DNA of 64,000 nt. Source: Sva-07 sp964651825. Lineage in GTDB: Bacteria; Actinomycetota; Acidimicrobiia; Acidimicrobiales; Ilumatobacteraceae. Shown here one piece after another: positions 8,399-17,011 of the stretch (position 1 is the stretch's first letter; each line of letters opens with the position of its first letter). Both the position numbers and the translations under genes were made by a program. The stretch is taken from NCBI GenBank assembly GCA_964651825.1, contig CAZYWK010000009.1, positions 1 through 64,000 of the forward strand, written 5' to 3'. The notes beneath the pieces are model-generated. The model searched no databases and was not told where the DNA came from. It saw only the letters and a list, made by a program, of their open reading frames with translations.

Positions 8399-9352
8399 AT
8401 GACCACGCTGATCGATCGCCGGCCCACCGTCGTCGACGCGGCCGCCTGGATCGTCCCGGCCCTGCCGCCCGGCGCCCAGCTCGACGAAGCGCTGGTCGAC
8501 GCGGCCGCGCTCGGCGGGCGCACGTTGCCGCTCGAGCTCGACGACGCGCTGCTGCGCTTCACCTCCCACTCCAACGTCGCGGGTGCGCTGCTGATCCGCA
8601 ACGTCGCGATCGGCGAGCTCCCACCGACACCCGGGTCACCGAGCGCTCCGACCACCAAGGACCTGTCGACCGAGCTGACGCTGCTGACGGTCGCCCGACG
8701 CCTGGGCCAACCCGTCGGCTACGTCCCCGAACACGGTGGCCGGATCGTGCAGAACATCGTGCCGACCAGGGCCGACGCCGACCGCCAGACCTCCACGTCG
8801 TCGAGCTCGAACCTGATGTTCCACACCGAGACGGCGTTCCACCCGCACCGCCCGCGCTACCTCCTGTTGCTGTGCCTGCGCGGCGACCCGGCGGCGCACA
8901 CCACGATGGCGAGCGTCCACGACCTGTTCGACGTCCTGGCCGACGACGTCGTCGCGGCGATGTTCGAGCCGCGCTTTCGCACCGCGGTCGACGCCAGCTT
9001 CCTCGGCGACCGGGTGAACGAGCTCGGTCCCTTGATGCCGCTCGTGTCGGGCACGATCGACTCGCCCACGTTCGTCTTCGACGCCGACCTCACCGTCGGG
9101 GTCGACGCGTTCGCCGAACACGTCGTCGACGAGGTCCGCGCCGCGATCGACCGTTGCCAACGAGCGATCGTGCTCGAGCCCGGCGACCTGCTCGTGATCG
9201 ACAACAACGTGGCGGTCCACGGCCGCTCGCCGTTCGCGGCGCGGTTCGACGGCCGGGACCGCTGGTTGCAGCGCAGCTTCGTCGTCGCCGACCTCGCACC
9301 GAGCGCCGACGAACGCGACGGCCGCGTGATCAGCACCCGGTTCGGTCGCTGA
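8399..9352 (+). CDS. TauD/TfdA-like, clavaminate-synthase-type Fe(II)/2-oxoglutarate dioxygenase
   Basis: 317 residues with the jelly-roll dioxygenase iron facial triad: His142 and Glu144 (FHTETAFHPHRP) and distal His274 (NNVAVHGRSPF), followed by the 2-oxoglutarate-binding arginine region DRWLQRSFVVADL. The H-x-E (rather than H-x-D) pattern and overall motif order are those of clavaminate synthase, asparagine/arginine beta-hydroxylases and similar amino-acid oxygenases. The substrate is unknown; no nonribosomal peptide or beta-lactam genes are nearby. A GGGAGG Shine-Dalgarno sits 8 nt upstream of ATG 8399, and the promoter is covered by a likely RpiR operator, so expression is probably switched by a metabolite. 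It ends convergently with the MscS gene. Confidence 0.85.
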   Translation: MTTLIDRRPTVVDAAAWIVPALPPGAQLDEALVDAAALGGRTLPLELDDALLRFTSHSNVAGALLIRNVAIGELPPTPGSPSAPTTKDLSTELTLLTVARRLGQPVGYVPEHGGRIVQNIVPTRADADRQTSTSSSSNLMFHTETAFHPHRPRYLLLLCLRGDPAAHTTMASVHDLFDVLADDVVAAMFEPRFRTAVDASFLGDRVNELGPLMPLVSGTIDSPTFVFDADLTVGVDAFAEHVVDEVRAAIDRCQRAIVLEPGDLLVIDNNVAVHGRSPFAARFDGRDRWLQRSFVVADLAPSADERDGRVISTRFGR

Positions 9353-9390
9353 ACGACCCGGCGGGTTGGCCCGGTGGCTACCAGTTGTGG

Positions 9391-10200
9391 CTACGAGTTG
9401 AGGAGCCTCGATCGGACGATGTCCTCCTCCGGGCTCGTCAACGGCCGGTTCGACTTCACCCGCACCGTGACGGTGTCGGAGTCCGCCGGCTCGTGGGTCT
9501 CGATGTCGTGGAGGAACACCACCCCGGTCAGGCCGACGTCGTTCGACGCCGACGCGAGACGCACCATGGCATCGTGCTCACCGGCACGCTCCCACGCCTC
9601 GACCGGGACCTCGATGTCGCTCACCGACGGCAGCTGCGAGAGGTTGGTGACCGACTCGATCGACGCATGACCGGTGTGCCACGTCGCGCCGTCCACCGTG
9701 CGCAGCCGGATCGACGCCGAGCCGATCAGGTCGACGGTGCCGCGCACCTCCTTGCCGCCGATCTGGAGGATGACGTCGTCGCCCGCCGCGTACCGGTCCT
9801 CGAGCAGGGCCCGCGTCCCGGCGATGACGTCGTTCGCCAGGTGCTGGCCACTGATCGCGATCGCGAAGCCGATGAATCCGGCACTCGAGATCGCGACGAC
9901 CGGAGAGACCCCGAGCAGGGCGAGGGACGCGAGCGTGGCGATCGCGAAGATCGCCACCGTCACCGAATGGCCGAGCATCCGTGCCACCGCATCGGCCCGC
10001 TGGCGTCGACGGATGTCGGCCTGACCGTTGTCGCCGAGGCGATCGAGGCGGACCCGCCACGTTCCGCCCTCGGCGCGCTGGGCGCGACGCACAGCCCGCC
10101 GGGTGAGCGAGCTGATGGTGCGGCGCGCCAACCAGGACGCGACGAACGCGACGGGCAACAGCACGAGTGCTTCGGCGATCGAGGTGAACCAGGAGACCAT
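9391..10200 (-). CDS. MscS-family mechanosensitive ion channel
   Basis: 269 residues in the cytoplasmic membrane. A first hydrophobic segment lies at about 7-24 (ALVLLPVAFVASWLA), then a basic stretch, a second at about 78-96, and the pore-lining third helix at about 97-125 with the small-residue pattern SSAGFIGFAIAISGQHLANDVIAG that is diagnostic of MscS. The beta domain follows (EDRYAAGDDVILQIGGKEVRG, VDLIGSASIRLR, GHASIESVTNLSQ), where VILQ and VTNLSQ occupy the places of the usual hypoosmotic-family motifs. It would release solutes on osmotic downshock. Its 5' end faces the rimB-rimK operon divergently. Confidence 0.87.
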   Translation of the reverse strand: MVSWFTSIAEALVLLPVAFVASWLARRTISSLTRRAVRRAQRAEGGTWRVRLDRLGDNGQADIRRRQRADAVARMLGHSVTVAIFAIATLASLALLGVSPVVAISSAGFIGFAIAISGQHLANDVIAGTRALLEDRYAAGDDVILQIGGKEVRGTVDLIGSASIRLRTVDGATWHTGHASIESVTNLSQLPSVSDIEVPVEAWERAGEHDAMVRLASASNDVGLTGVVFLHDIETHEPADSDTVTVRVKSNRPLTSPEEDIVRSRLLNS

Positions 10201-10270
10201 GCCATCGAGCCTCGCAGAGCCAGACGGAACCCCACCGTCACCCGACGTGACATCGCTCACGTCGCAACGG

Positions 10271-10317
10271 CCAACCTGTTGCGTCGTGCCTGACCCGACA
10301 CGACAGGTTGGTACGGT
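10271..10317 (+). promoter_or_regulatory. Promoter of rimB-rimK with a widely spaced dyad
   Basis: A -10 TACGGT (10312-10317) stands 7 nt before the GTG start at 10325. Upstream, CCAACCTGT (10271-10279) and its exact reverse complement ACAGGTTGG (10303-10311) are 32 bp apart centre to centre, about three helical turns, with the second copy abutting the -10. This looks like a regulator site for the divergent mscS/rimB region; no regulator gene is adjacent. Confidence 0.45.
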
Positions 10318-10324
10318 CGGGGCG

Positions 10325-10819
10325 GTGGCACACGCCGAACGTCGGTCCCCGGATCGCCCGTGCCTGGGTTGGCGGGAATGGGTGGGCCTGCCCGACTGGG
10401 ACGTGACCTTCGTCAAGGCGAAGCTCGACACCGGCGCGCGCACGTCGTCGCTCCATGCCTTCGACCTCCACACCTACGACGTCGACGGCTGCGAGTGGGT
10501 CAGATTCGAGATCCATCCGTGGCAACGGTCGACCAACGACCAGGTCACCGCACGTGCGCCGGTGGTCGCCTGGCGGTCGGTCAAGAGCTCGTCGGGTCGC
10601 GCCGACGACCGGCCGGTGGTGTCGACGAGCCTCTCCATCGCCGGGACGACGGTCGACGCCGAAGTCACGCTCACCCGCCGCGACGAGATGGGCTTTCGCA
10701 TGCTGATCGGGCGCGAAGCACTGCGATCCCGCTTCGTCGTCGACCCCGGGGTGTCCTACCGCGGGGGACGGCCACCCCGCGACGTCCGCCAACGCAACCG
10801 GGGGCTGTCACCCGCATGA
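10325..10819 (+). CDS. RimB-like (ATP-dependent zinc protease family) retropepsin-type protein
   Basis: 164 residues of the family annotated as putative ATP-dependent zinc protease (PF05618), which has an aspartic-protease-like fold. The DTG motif is clear: Asp35-Thr-Gly in KAKLDTGARTSSLHA, and the domain continues through VRFEIHPW, a turn-rich section and MGFRMLIGREALRSRFVVDP. In Pseudomonas the homologue RimB works with RimK in ribosomal protein S6 glutamylation control. The same pairing is seen here: the stop codon overlaps the rimK-like ATG by 4 nt (ATGA). The start is the GTG at 10325, 7 nt after a -10 box; the longer open frame upstream runs into the divergent mscS gene. Confidence 0.82.
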   Translation: MAHAERRSPDRPCLGWREWVGLPDWDVTFVKAKLDTGARTSSLHAFDLHTYDVDGCEWVRFEIHPWQRSTNDQVTARAPVVAWRSVKSSSGRADDRPVVSTSLSIAGTTVDAEVTLTRRDEMGFRMLIGREALRSRFVVDPGVSYRGGRPPRDVRQRNRGLSPA

Positions 10820-12009
10820 AGCTCGCCATCCTGTCTCGGGCGCCGCGCTCGTACAGCACCCAGCGCCTCAAGGTGGCGGCGCTCGAGCGCGGCCACGTGT
10901 GCCGTGTGCTGAACACGCTCCGGTTCGCGATCGACCTGTCGGGTCCGGAGCCCGACCTGCAGTTCCGCGGCAAACCGCTCTCCGACTACGACGCCATCGT
11001 GCCGCGCATCGGCGCGTCGATCACGTACTTCGGTTCGGCCGTCGTGCGCCAGTTCGAGCAGATGGACGTGTACACCCCCAACACCGCCAACGGGATCGCC
11101 AACTCGCGCGACAAGCTGCGCGCCATCCAGATCCTGTCGCGCCACGACATCGGCATGCCGCGAACGGCGTTCGTGCGGAATCGGCGGGACGTGCTGCCGG
11201 CGATCGACCGGGTCGGCGGGGCGCCGGTCGTGATCAAGCTGTTGGAGGGAACGCAGGGCATCGGCGTGATCCTCGCCCCCGACATCAAGGTCGCCGAGGC
11301 GATCATCGAGACCCTGCAGAGCACCAGCCAGAACGTCCTCATCCAGCAGTTCGTCGCCGAGAGCAAGGGCCGTGACATCCGCGCCCTCGTCGTGGGCGAC
11401 CGGGTCGTCGCGGCGATGCGGCGCACGGCGGCAGGCGACGAGTTCCGCAGCAACGTGCACCGCGGTGGATCGGTCGAGGGCGTGACGCTGGACGGGGCGT
11501 ACGAGCGCGCCGCCGTGCGCGCCGCGCAGATCATGGGCCTGCGCGTGGCCGGCGTCGACATGCTCGAAGGCAACGACGGCCCGCTCGTGATGGAGGTCAA
11601 CTCCTCGCCGGGCCTCGAAGGCATCGAGCGCGCCACCGACCTCGACGTCGCCGGAGCGATCGTCGACCACGTCGCCAACCAGGTCGCGTTCCCCGAGCTC
11701 GACGTGCGCCAGCGGCTGTCGGTCAGCACCGGGTACGGCGTGGCCGAGATCCTCGTGCGCGCGGACGGTGACTTCGTCGGACGCTCGATCGCCCAGGCCG
11801 GCCTGCGCGATCGCGACATCAGCGTGCTCACGCTGCATCACGACACCGAAGTGATCCCCAACCCGCGGGAGAACCACGTGCTGCACGCCAACGACCGGCT
11901 CCTCTGCTTCGGCCGGCTCGAGTCGATGCGCGACATGATCCCCGCCCGCCGCCGCCGGCGCGCCAAGGTCCGCAAGCTCCCCGACAACCCCCTCCCCGAC
12001 GACGTCTGA
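10816..12009 (+). CDS. rimK: RimK-family ATP-grasp glutamate ligase with C-terminal RCK_C (TrkA-C) domain
   Basis: 397 residues. Residues 1-95 are the RimK pre-ATP-grasp part (MKLAILSRAPRSYSTQRL, YDAIVPRIGASITYFG). Residues about 95-290 are the ATP-grasp domain (NSRDKLRAIQILSRHDIGMP, VVIKLLEGTQGIGV, FVAESKGRDIRALVVGD, MEVNSSPGLEGIE), which in E. coli adds glutamates to the C-terminus of ribosomal protein S6. After the usual end, residues about 310-375 form an extra domain (YGVAEILVRADGDFVGRSI, LRDRDISVLTLHHDTEVIPNP, LHANDRLLCFG) with the signature of RCK_C domains, which bind small ligands. The fusion suggests that ligase activity is gated by a ligand, an inference. It overlaps the rimB-like gene by 4 nt. 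Confidence 0.88.
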   Translation: MKLAILSRAPRSYSTQRLKVAALERGHVCRVLNTLRFAIDLSGPEPDLQFRGKPLSDYDAIVPRIGASITYFGSAVVRQFEQMDVYTPNTANGIANSRDKLRAIQILSRHDIGMPRTAFVRNRRDVLPAIDRVGGAPVVIKLLEGTQGIGVILAPDIKVAEAIIETLQSTSQNVLIQQFVAESKGRDIRALVVGDRVVAAMRRTAAGDEFRSNVHRGGSVEGVTLDGAYERAAVRAAQIMGLRVAGVDMLEGNDGPLVMEVNSSPGLEGIERATDLDVAGAIVDHVANQVAFPELDVRQRLSVSTGYGVAEILVRADGDFVGRSIAQAGLRDRDISVLTLHHDTEVIPNPRENHVLHANDRLLCFGRLESMRDMIPARRRRRAKVRKLPDNPLPDDV

Positions 12010-12049
12010 CCCGCGACCGGCGCGGCCCTCGCGGCGCGGTCGGCCGCTG

Positions 12050-12055
12050 TACGGT
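12050..12055 (+). promoter_or_regulatory. -10 box TACGGT of ilvA, leaderless spacing
   Basis: TACGGT followed by 6 nt and the GTG start at 12062; there is no Shine-Dalgarno. Same hexamer as upstream of udp and rimB. Confidence 0.4.
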
Positions 12056-12061
12056 TCCGGC

Positions 12062-13303
12062 GTGGGTGACAGCGTCGATCTCGAGTCGATCCAGGCGGCA
12101 GCCGAGACGATCCGTGGGGTCACGAAGCGCACGCCGGTCATCAGCTCGGTCGCCCTGTCGAACGACGACGACGGCCACCGCGTCGTGCTGAAGGCCGAGA
12201 ACCTCCAACGCACCGGGTCGTTCAAGCTCCGGGGGGCCGTGAACAAGGTGGCCTCGCTCGGGGCCGGCGCGGCCCGGGGCGTCACCACGGGGAGCGCGGG
12301 GAACCACGCCCAAGCGTTGGCGTTCGCGGCCGCGCACTCTGGGGCGCCGTGCGAGATCGTCGTTCCCGTGGGCGCGCCGATCAACAAGATCGAGGCCTGC
12401 GAGCAGTACGGCGCGACCGTGATCGAACATGGCGCCGCGCTCACCGAGGCGGTGGCGCTGTCGAGGTCACGCGCGGCCGAGCACGGCACGACCTTTTGCC
12501 CCCCGTTCGACGACGTCGCGGTGATCGCCGGGCAGGGCACGATCGGCCTCGAACTGCTCGACGACATCGCCGATCTCGCGCAGGTGATCGTGCCCCTCGG
12601 CGGCGGCGGCTTGGCCGCCGGCGTGGCGATTGCGGTGAAGTCGCTGCGCCCCGACGTGCGGGTGATCGGCGTGCAGGCGTCGGCGTGCGCGCCCTACCTC
12701 GGCGATCCCGTCGGCGACGGACCGGTGATGACGCTGGCCGACGGCATCGCCGTGAAGCATCCCGGCGAGATCACCGGACCGTTGATCGGCGCCTGGGTCG
12801 ACGAGATCGTCAGCGTCGACGAGGACGCGATCGCCGATGCGATGGTGCTGCTGATGGACCGGGCCAAGCTCGTCGCGGAAGGCGCTGGCGCGGTCGCAGT
12901 GGCGGCGGTGGCTTCGCGGCTCGTCGCTCCTGCCGGCGATGGGGTCACCTGCGTGATCGTGTCGGGCGGCAACGTCGACCTCGGCCTCGTGCCGGGACTG
13001 ATCCGCCGGCGCGAGAACCAGGCCGGCCGCCGCCTGTCGATCTTCGCCCGCATCGACGACCGGCCGGGCGCACTGGCCCGGCTGCTCTCGGTGTTCGCCG
13101 ACGGCGGCGCCGATCTGATCGAGGTGGAACACCTGCGCGAACGCCTCGACCTGCACGTGCGCGAGACCGGCATCCACGCCACATTCGCCATCCGCACGCG
13201 CGAACAGGCCGCCGCGCTCGTCGAGCAGGCCCGCCGGAGTGGGTTCGATGTCACACCGGAAGTCAGCGGACCGCGCCTGGACAGCCTACCTACTGGTCGG
13301 TAG
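12062..13303 (+). CDS. ilvA: Threonine ammonia-lyase (threonine dehydratase) with ACT domain
   Basis: PLP enzyme that deaminates threonine to 2-oxobutanoate, entry to isoleucine synthesis or threonine catabolism. Of its 413 residues, about 1-320 are the fold-type II catalytic domain with Lys55 in TGSFKLRGA binding PLP, the GSAGNHAQALAF substrate loop and the glycine loop VPLGGGGLAAG. Residues about 328-405 are a single ACT domain (LSIFARIDDRPGALARLLSVF), the layout of the shorter, TdcB/IlvA-like actinobacterial form. The ACT domain implies allosteric control by an amino acid. It has a GTG start 6 nt after a -10 box. Its last codons contain the promoter and operator of the following desaturase gene. 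Confidence 0.92.
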   Translation: MGDSVDLESIQAAAETIRGVTKRTPVISSVALSNDDDGHRVVLKAENLQRTGSFKLRGAVNKVASLGAGAARGVTTGSAGNHAQALAFAAAHSGAPCEIVVPVGAPINKIEACEQYGATVIEHGAALTEAVALSRSRAAEHGTTFCPPFDDVAVIAGQGTIGLELLDDIADLAQVIVPLGGGGLAAGVAIAVKSLRPDVRVIGVQASACAPYLGDPVGDGPVMTLADGIAVKHPGEITGPLIGAWVDEIVSVDEDAIADAMVLLMDRAKLVAEGAGAVAVAAVASRLVAPAGDGVTCVIVSGGNVDLGLVPGLIRRRENQAGRRLSIFARIDDRPGALARLLSVFADGGADLIEVEHLRERLDLHVRETGIHATFAIRTREQAAALVEQARRSGFDVTPEVSGPRLDSLPTGR

Positions 13304-13307
13304 GCTG
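13278..13307 (+). promoter_or_regulatory. Desaturase promoter with TetR-type operator, inside the ilvA stop region
   Basis: A -35 TGGACA (13278-13283), 17-bp spacer and -10 TAGGCT (13301-13306) lead to the GTG start 7 nt later at 13314. A perfect inverted repeat, CAGCCTACC (13282-13290) and GGTAGGCTG (13299-13307), encloses TACTGGTCGGTA, a core typical of TetR/FadR-type lipid regulators. The regulator gene is not in the window. Confidence 0.65.
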
Positions 13308-13313
13308 GGTTCC

Positions 13314-14234
13314 GTGAACGAGCAGGACCTCCTCCACGACCTCACCCCGACCGCCGAACGTCTCCTCGAACGCCACCTGGCGACGACGAAGGAATGGTTC
13401 CCGCACGACTACGTGCCGTACGGGCGCGGGCGCGACCACGAGATCGGCCACCAGTGGACCCCTGAAGAGGCCGACCTCGCCGGGGCGACGATCACCCCCG
13501 AGGTGCGCAGCGCGCTCCTCGTCAACCTGCTCACCGAGGACAACCTCCCCTACTACTTCCGCTCCGTCGAGCAGATGTTCGGCAAGGACGGCGCGTGGGG
13601 CACTTGGGTCCGCCGCTGGACCGCCGAGGAGGGCCGCCACTCGATGGTGATCTACGGCTACCTCATGACCACGCGGGCGATCGACCCGGTCGAGCTCGAG
13701 CGGTCACGGATGGCGCAGGTGTCGGGCGGGATCACCCCCAGCCCCGACTCGCTCTTCGAGGGGTTCATCTACCTCGCCCTCCAGGAGCTGGCGACCCGCA
13801 TCGCCCATCGCAACACCGGTGCCCAGCTGGGCGACCCGGTGGGCTACGAGGTGATGAAGCGGGTGTGCAGCGACGAGAACCTGCACCAGCTGTTCTACCG
13901 CGACCTGGCCGCGGCCGCGATCGAAGCCGCGCCCGACGTGATGATGATCGCCATGGAGAAGCAGGTCCGCACGTTCGCCATGCCCGGCACCGGCATCCCC
14001 GACTTCGACCGCCACGCCGCGCTGATCGCCAAGGCCGGCATCTACGACCTGCAGATCCACCACGACCAGATCCTCGCCCCGGTCGTGCTGCGCCAGTGGG
14101 ACGCGGCCAACATCGCCGGTCTGACCGGTGAGGGCGCGGCCGCCCAGGAGCGGCTGATGAAGCGCCTGGCCACGAGCGAGCGGGTCGCCCGCCGTTTCGC
14201 CGAGCGGCGCGACGCCGCGCTCCAGCCCGCCTGA
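13314..14234 (+). CDS. Acyl-ACP desaturase (DesA type, ferritin-like diiron)
   Basis: 306-residue soluble diiron desaturase that introduces a double bond into acyl-ACP. The two iron-binding half-motifs are visible: Glu75 (TEDN) with Glu106 and His109 (AEEGRHS), and Glu158 with His165 (LQELATRIAH), Glu188 and His191 (SDENLHQLFYRD). It starts with GTG at 13314, immediately downstream of a -10 box, so the message is leaderless. The promoter is overlaid by a TetR-like operator, in keeping with control by acyl-CoA or fatty acid status. An acyl-CoA synthetase gene follows 84 bp downstream on the same strand, a sensible partner in fatty acid remodelling. Confidence 0.9.
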   Translation: MNEQDLLHDLTPTAERLLERHLATTKEWFPHDYVPYGRGRDHEIGHQWTPEEADLAGATITPEVRSALLVNLLTEDNLPYYFRSVEQMFGKDGAWGTWVRRWTAEEGRHSMVIYGYLMTTRAIDPVELERSRMAQVSGGITPSPDSLFEGFIYLALQELATRIAHRNTGAQLGDPVGYEVMKRVCSDENLHQLFYRDLAAAAIEAAPDVMMIAMEKQVRTFAMPGTGIPDFDRHAALIAKAGIYDLQIHHDQILAPVVLRQWDAANIAGLTGEGAAAQERLMKRLATSERVARRFAERRDAALQPA

Positions 14235-14318
14235 CGAGCGGTCCCGCCGACCGGCGCTGCTCCAGGCCCGAGCCGCCCGACGTCACGACGGGGAGCGGCG
14301 GGGTGCTACGAATGCGCC

Positions 14319-15893
14319 ATGACCGACCTGCTCACGGCCTACGCAGCCAGTCAGCCGGGCAAGCTCGCGGTGATCGACGATCGCGGCGTGACCGACGTCC
14401 GCACGTGCACGTACGCGCAGCTCGAGGCGCGCGCCAACCAGGTGGCCCGGGCGCTGAGCGGGTTGGGGGTGCGGGCCGGCCACAAGATCGCGTGGTGCGG
14501 GCAGAACTCGACCGGGATCGTCGAGGTGATGAACGCGTCACGGAAGCTGGGCACCACCGCGGTGCCGATCAACTACCGGCTCTCCGACGACGAGGCGGCC
14601 TACGTCGTCGACCATTGCGACGCGCTGATCGTGTTCGTCGATGCCGAGTACGCCGACCTGTTCGACCGCGTCCGCTCCGAGATCCCCAAGGTGGCCTCGG
14701 TCGTGGTGTTCGACGGGGCAGCACTCCCGGGCCAGGTGCCGGGCGACGAGTTGATCGCCGCGCAGTCCGGTGACGAGTTCGTGGCGCCGCGGGAGGAGTT
14801 CGACGAAGCGGCGGAGGCGACCGCGGCCACGATGATCTACACGTCGGGCACCACCGGCAAGCCGAAGGGCGCGTTCCGGCGCACCGCGGGCGACCCCCGC
14901 CAGGGGGCGGCGCTGGGCCAGTTCATCGGGTACCGGACCGACGACATCTACCTGACGACCGGCCCGCTCTACCACTCCGGCCCCGGCGGGTTCATGGCCA
15001 GCGCACTGGCGATGGGCCAGACGATCGTGCTCCAGCACAAGTTCGATCCGCAGGATTGGCTGCGGCTGCTCGACACCTACCGGGCGACCTCGACGTTCGC
15101 CGCGCCGACACCGATCCGGATGATCTGCAACCTCCCCGACGACGTGAAGGCGCGCTACGACCGGTCGTCGATGCGGATCATGATCGCCAACGCCGCTCCC
15201 TGGAGCTTCGCCCTCAAGCAGCAGTACGTGCGCGACTTCCCGCCGGAGTCGCTGTTCGAGATCTACGGCTCGACCGAGCTCGGCGTCAACACGATCCTGC
15301 GTCCGGAGGATCAACTGCGCAAGCCGGGCTCGTGCGGCAAGGAGTCGCCGCTCGTGGAGATCCGCCTGTACGACGACGACGGCAACATCGTCACGGGCAC
15401 CGGCCCGGAGGCGACCGGCGAGCTGTACGTCCGCTCCCCGTCGGTGTTCGCCGACTACTACAAGCAGCACGACAAGTTCGAAGAGGACCATCGCGACGGG
15501 TTCCAGACCGTCGGCGACATCGCGTACCGCGACGACGAGGGCTTCCTCTACATCTGCGACCGCAAGAAGGACATGATCATCTCCGGCGGGATGAACATCT
15601 ACCCGGCCGAGATCGAGGCGGCGCTCGAGGCACACCCCGACATCTATGAAGCGGCCGTGTTCGGCATCCCGAGCGACGACTGGGGTGAGACCGTGCACGC
15701 CGTCATCGTGAAGCGTGACGGCGCCGAGCTCGACGAGGACGCCGTCGGCGCGTTCGCCCGCGAGCACCTCGCGAGCTACAAGGTGCCGCGCTCGATCTCC
15801 TGGATCGACGAACTCCCCAAGACCGGCTCCGGCAAGATCCTCAAACGCGAGCTGCGCGCGCCGTTCTGGGCCGACCGCGCGACGAACGTCTGA
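14319..15893 (+). CDS. AMP-forming acyl-CoA synthetase (fatty acid-CoA ligase family)
   Basis: 524-residue ANL-superfamily adenylating enzyme. The ATP-binding P-loop is MIYTSGTTGKPKG, followed by the A5-type IYGSTELGVNT, the hinge motif YICDRKKDMIISGGMNIYP and the C-terminal catalytic lysine in PKTGSGKILKREL. The family activates fatty or other carboxylic acids as acyl-AMP and transfers them to CoA. The short substrate-recognition region does not allow a chain length to be assigned, and its proximity to the acyl-ACP desaturase supports a lipid substrate by context only. Start ATG 14319 is preceded by a TACGAA-like hexamer and 6 nt without Shine-Dalgarno. The next gene begins 4 nt after its stop. 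Confidence 0.9.
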   Translation: MTDLLTAYAASQPGKLAVIDDRGVTDVRTCTYAQLEARANQVARALSGLGVRAGHKIAWCGQNSTGIVEVMNASRKLGTTAVPINYRLSDDEAAYVVDHCDALIVFVDAEYADLFDRVRSEIPKVASVVVFDGAALPGQVPGDELIAAQSGDEFVAPREEFDEAAEATAATMIYTSGTTGKPKGAFRRTAGDPRQGAALGQFIGYRTDDIYLTTGPLYHSGPGGFMASALAMGQTIVLQHKFDPQDWLRLLDTYRATSTFAAPTPIRMICNLPDDVKARYDRSSMRIMIANAAPWSFALKQQYVRDFPPESLFEIYGSTELGVNTILRPEDQLRKPGSCGKESPLVEIRLYDDDGNIVTGTGPEATGELYVRSPSVFADYYKQHDKFEEDHRDGFQTVGDIAYRDDEGFLYICDRKKDMIISGGMNIYPAEIEAALEAHPDIYEAAVFGIPSDDWGETVHAVIVKRDGAELDEDAVGAFAREHLASYKVPRSISWIDELPKTGSGKILKRELRAPFWADRATNV

Positions 15894-15897
15894 CCCG

Positions 15898-16944
15898 GTG
15901 GCCGGGGCGGTCTCGATCCGGGCCAGCGCACCGACGCGCATCTGTGACAACGGAGGCTGGACCGACACCTGGTTCGCCGAGTACGGGACGGTGTTCAGCA
16001 TCGCCGTCGAACCGCGCGTCCACGTCGAGATCGATGCCAGACCCGACGACGGGACGCGCCCGCCGGTGGTGATCGACGCCCGGGTGTTCGGCGACCGCTA
16101 CGCGCCGGAGGGATGGGCCACCGGCGACTGGGGCCGCCATCCGTTGCTGGAGGCGACGATCGCCGAGGTCGGGGTTCCGCCCGGGATGTCGATCGAGGTG
16201 ACGATCGACTCGGCGGCACCGTATGGCGCGTCGATCGGCACGTCCGCCGCCACGTGCGTGGCACTCGTCGGCGCGCTCGACGCGTTGCGGTCGCGACGGC
16301 GCAGCAACGGCGACGTGGCGCACGCGGCGTGGCGTGTCGAGACCGAGCACCTCGGCCTGCAGAGCGGCGTACAGGATCAGCTCGCCGCGGCCCACGGCGG
16401 CATCAACCTGATCCACGTCGACGCGTATCCGCATGCCCGGGTCGAGGCGGTCGAGGTGGCGCCGGACGTTCGCGCCGAGCTCGAGCGGCGCCTGGTCGTC
16501 GTCTACCTGGGCGCACCGCATCAATCGTCGGCGATCCACGACGCGGTGATCGCCGACCTGGTCGATGCCGGTCCGCAAGCCCCGCCGCTCGTCGCTCTTC
16601 GCCGAACCGCACGGGCCGCGGCGCTGGCGCTGGAGATGGGCGACTTCGAGGCGTTCGGCGCGGCGATCACGGCGAACACCGAGGCCCAGCGACAGCTGCA
16701 CGACGGGCTGGTCGGTGAGTTGGCGCAGCGCGTGATCGAGGTCGGCGTGCGACACGGGGTGCTCGGCCACAAGGTCAACGGCGCTGGCGGTGACGGCGGA
16801 GCCGTGGCGCTCTTGACCGACGGCGACGCAGCGGCCGCACTCCGGCTGGTCGACGACGTCACCGCCATCGGGCACGGATGCACGATGCTCCCGATCCGGC
16901 TCACCCCCGACGGGCTGCGGGTCGGGCGTCGCGACGCCAACTGA
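15898..16944 (+). CDS. GHMP-family small-molecule kinase
   Basis: 348 residues. The N-terminus (SIRASAPTRICDNGGWTDTWFAEYG) and the glycine/serine-rich ATP loop (SAAPYGASIGTSAATCVALVGAL) place it in the GHMP kinase family, near the heptose-7-phosphate kinase / L-fucokinase-like branch. The motif LGLQSGVQDQLAAAHGGIN and the C-terminal KVNGAGGDGGAVALL are also typical. The phosphorylated sugar is not identifiable. The GTG start is 4 nt after the acyl-CoA synthetase stop, so the two are co-transcribed, an unexpected pairing of lipid activation with sugar phosphorylation that hints at glycolipid or envelope precursor metabolism. That link is speculative. Confidence 0.82.
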   Translation: MAGAVSIRASAPTRICDNGGWTDTWFAEYGTVFSIAVEPRVHVEIDARPDDGTRPPVVIDARVFGDRYAPEGWATGDWGRHPLLEATIAEVGVPPGMSIEVTIDSAAPYGASIGTSAATCVALVGALDALRSRRRSNGDVAHAAWRVETEHLGLQSGVQDQLAAAHGGINLIHVDAYPHARVEAVEVAPDVRAELERRLVVVYLGAPHQSSAIHDAVIADLVDAGPQAPPLVALRRTARAAALALEMGDFEAFGAAITANTEAQRQLHDGLVGELAQRVIEVGVRHGVLGHKVNGAGGDGGAVALLTDGDAAAALRLVDDVTAIGHGCTMLPIRLTPDGLRVGRRDAN

Positions 16945-17011
16945 GCGCTTCCAGGGGATAGAACGACTACGTCTGCTGGCGATTGGGCACCGTCCGCGAA
17001 CAGGTTTCGAT

